Shown piece after piece: positions 9,514 to 10,217 of a DNA stretch of 10,217 nucleotides; positions within the stretch are counted from its first letter, which is position 1; every line of letters begins with the position of its first letter. Made by a program: the position numbers and the translations under genes. The notes under the pieces are model-generated. The model was given only the letters and a program-made list of their open reading frames with translations, was not told the origin of the DNA and did not search any database. The DNA is taken from NCBI GenBank assembly GCA_035507915.1, contig DATJNS010000290.1:1-10217 (forward strand). The letters run 5' to 3'. The DNA is from JACQAI01 sp035507915 (GTDB lineage: Bacteria > Pseudomonadota > Alphaproteobacteria > Elsterales > Elsteraceae).

Positions 9514-10217
9514 TCAGGTCAGATCGCCGCCGCCGCTGTCGCCGCCGCCGAAGTCGCCGCCCCCGCTGTCGCCACCGCCGAAGTCGCCGGTGTCGTCGCT
9601 CGCGTAGTCGGGTTGGTCGACGTCCTGCTGGCTGCCCGGATCGTAGGCCTGCTGATCGGCGGCCGGGATGGTGCCCTGGTTCGGGTCATTGTCGTAGTAG
9701 TTGTTGACGGTCTCGTTGACCGTCGTGCCGCCGCCGCCCCACGCGCCGCCCCCGACACCGTAGCCGGCGCCGAGCCCGGGACCGAACGCGCCGGCATTGT
9801 GGCCGAGCAGGCTTTCGATGCCCTGGAACAGCAGCGCGCCGCCGGCCACGCCGGCCGCGGTCGTCAGGGCCGAGCGCAGGAAGCCGCCGCCCGCCGACGG
9901 CACCATCGCGGCGGTGCTGGCATAGGCGGCGTAGCCGGGTTGCGGCGCCATCGGTTGCGGCGGCTGCGCCATCGGCGCGGGCGCCGGCTGATCGGCGCGC
10001 CGACCCCAGGGCCCGAGCTTGTCGGCGAGGCCGCCCAGGAAACTTCCGGAACCCTGGCCGCTCGACTGCGGGGCCAATCTGGCGGCCGCCAGCTGCTTCT
10101 CGAGGTCGGCGATGTGGGCCTGGGCGTTGGTCAGCGCGTGCTCCTGGACCAGCACGGTCTGCACCAGCAGATAAGGCGCGCTCGGCAGCGCAGCGACGTT
10201 CTGCCGGATGAAATCGT
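9514..10217 (-). CDS. DUF2076 family protein with Gly/Asp-rich tail (start beyond right edge)
   Basis: The minus-strand frame is open from the right edge to TGA at 9516-9514, giving 234 visible residues including a partial first one. The N-terminal visible part, DFIRQNVAALPSAPYLLVQTV followed by VQEHALTNAQAHIADLEKQL, is typical of DUF2076 proteins: helical, with a short coiled-coil-like stretch. The GTG at 10164 is an internal Val, not the start, since conserved sequence continues upstream. A Pro/Ala/Gln-rich linker follows, then a hydrophobic glycine-rich segment (FLRSALTTAAGVAGGALLFQGI), a Gly-rich stretch, an Asn/Tyr-rich VNETVNNYYDND patch, and an acidic Gly/Asp tail with a ten-residue repeat. 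No function is established that I know of; some annotations place the family in the periplasm or envelope. It converges on ppdK, 8 bases away. Confidence 0.85.
   Translation of the reverse strand, partial: DFIRQNVAALPSAPYLLVQTVLVQEHALTNAQAHIADLEKQLAAARLAPQSSGQGSGSFLGGLADKLGPWGRRADQPAPAPMAQPPQPMAPQPGYAAYASTAAMVPSAGGGFLRSALTTAAGVAGGALLFQGIESLLGHNAGAFGPGLGAGYGVGGGAWGGGGTTVNETVNNYYDNDPNQGTIPAADQQAYDPGSQQDVDQPDYASDDTGDFGGGDSGGGDFGGGDSGGGDLT
9526..9585 (-). repeat. Tandem 30-bp repeat in the DUF2076 gene, two copies
   Basis: Bases 9526-9555 and 9556-9585 agree at 28 of 30 positions. On the minus strand each encodes the ten residues GDFGGGDSGG (register arbitrary), giving an alternating GGGDF/GGGDS tail before the final GDLT. 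The unit keeps the reading frame, so copy number can change without breaking the protein. A recent in-frame duplication is the simplest origin. Confidence 0.85.

Overview
The window is GC-rich bacterial chromosome, clearly above 65% G+C by eye, with strong G/C preference at third codon positions. It is densely packed with housekeeping genes. The two-subunit glycyl-tRNA synthetase (glyQ, glyS) followed directly by pyruvate phosphate dikinase, a DUF2076 protein, and a NadA with the CNLCPHMK signature together suggest an alphaproteobacterium, perhaps Rhodospirillales-like. That placement is inferred from gene content and remembered protein similarity, not from a search.

Region 1 (1-160) is the 3' end of a gene whose product resembles the C-terminal winged-helix part of NrtR, the Nudix-type repressor of NAD metabolism. 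Region 2 (161-291) is the nadA control region. It has a TTGACA -35 box, a -10 overlapped by a perfect 7+7 bp inverted repeat, and a second, imperfect related palindrome next to the nadA ribosome binding site. Region 3 (292-3642) is a probable NAD operon: nadA (quinolinate synthase), a small membrane-anchored zinc-ribbon protein of unknown function, and nadE (glutamine-dependent NAD+ synthetase of the long, Mycobacterium-like type). The last two overlap by ATGA. nadB and nadC are not in the window.

Region 4 (3643-3779) is a 137-base gap with a candidate promoter. Region 5 (3780-9505) is glyQ-glyS-ppdK, with an 8-base overlap at the first junction and a 35-base overlap at the second, which suggests one transcript with coupled translation. 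GlyRS releases AMP and PPi, and PPDK running toward ATP consumes AMP and PPi, so the grouping may make metabolic sense (inference). Region 6 (9514-10217, minus strand) is a DUF2076 protein with a Gly/Asp-rich repeated C-terminus, running off the right edge and convergent with ppdK across only 8 bases.

No mobile element, tRNA, rRNA, CRISPR array or defence system is visible. The most interesting features are regulatory (the two palindromes before nadA) and the uncharacterised zinc-ribbon gene between nadA and nadE. I do not see an exotic new system here.
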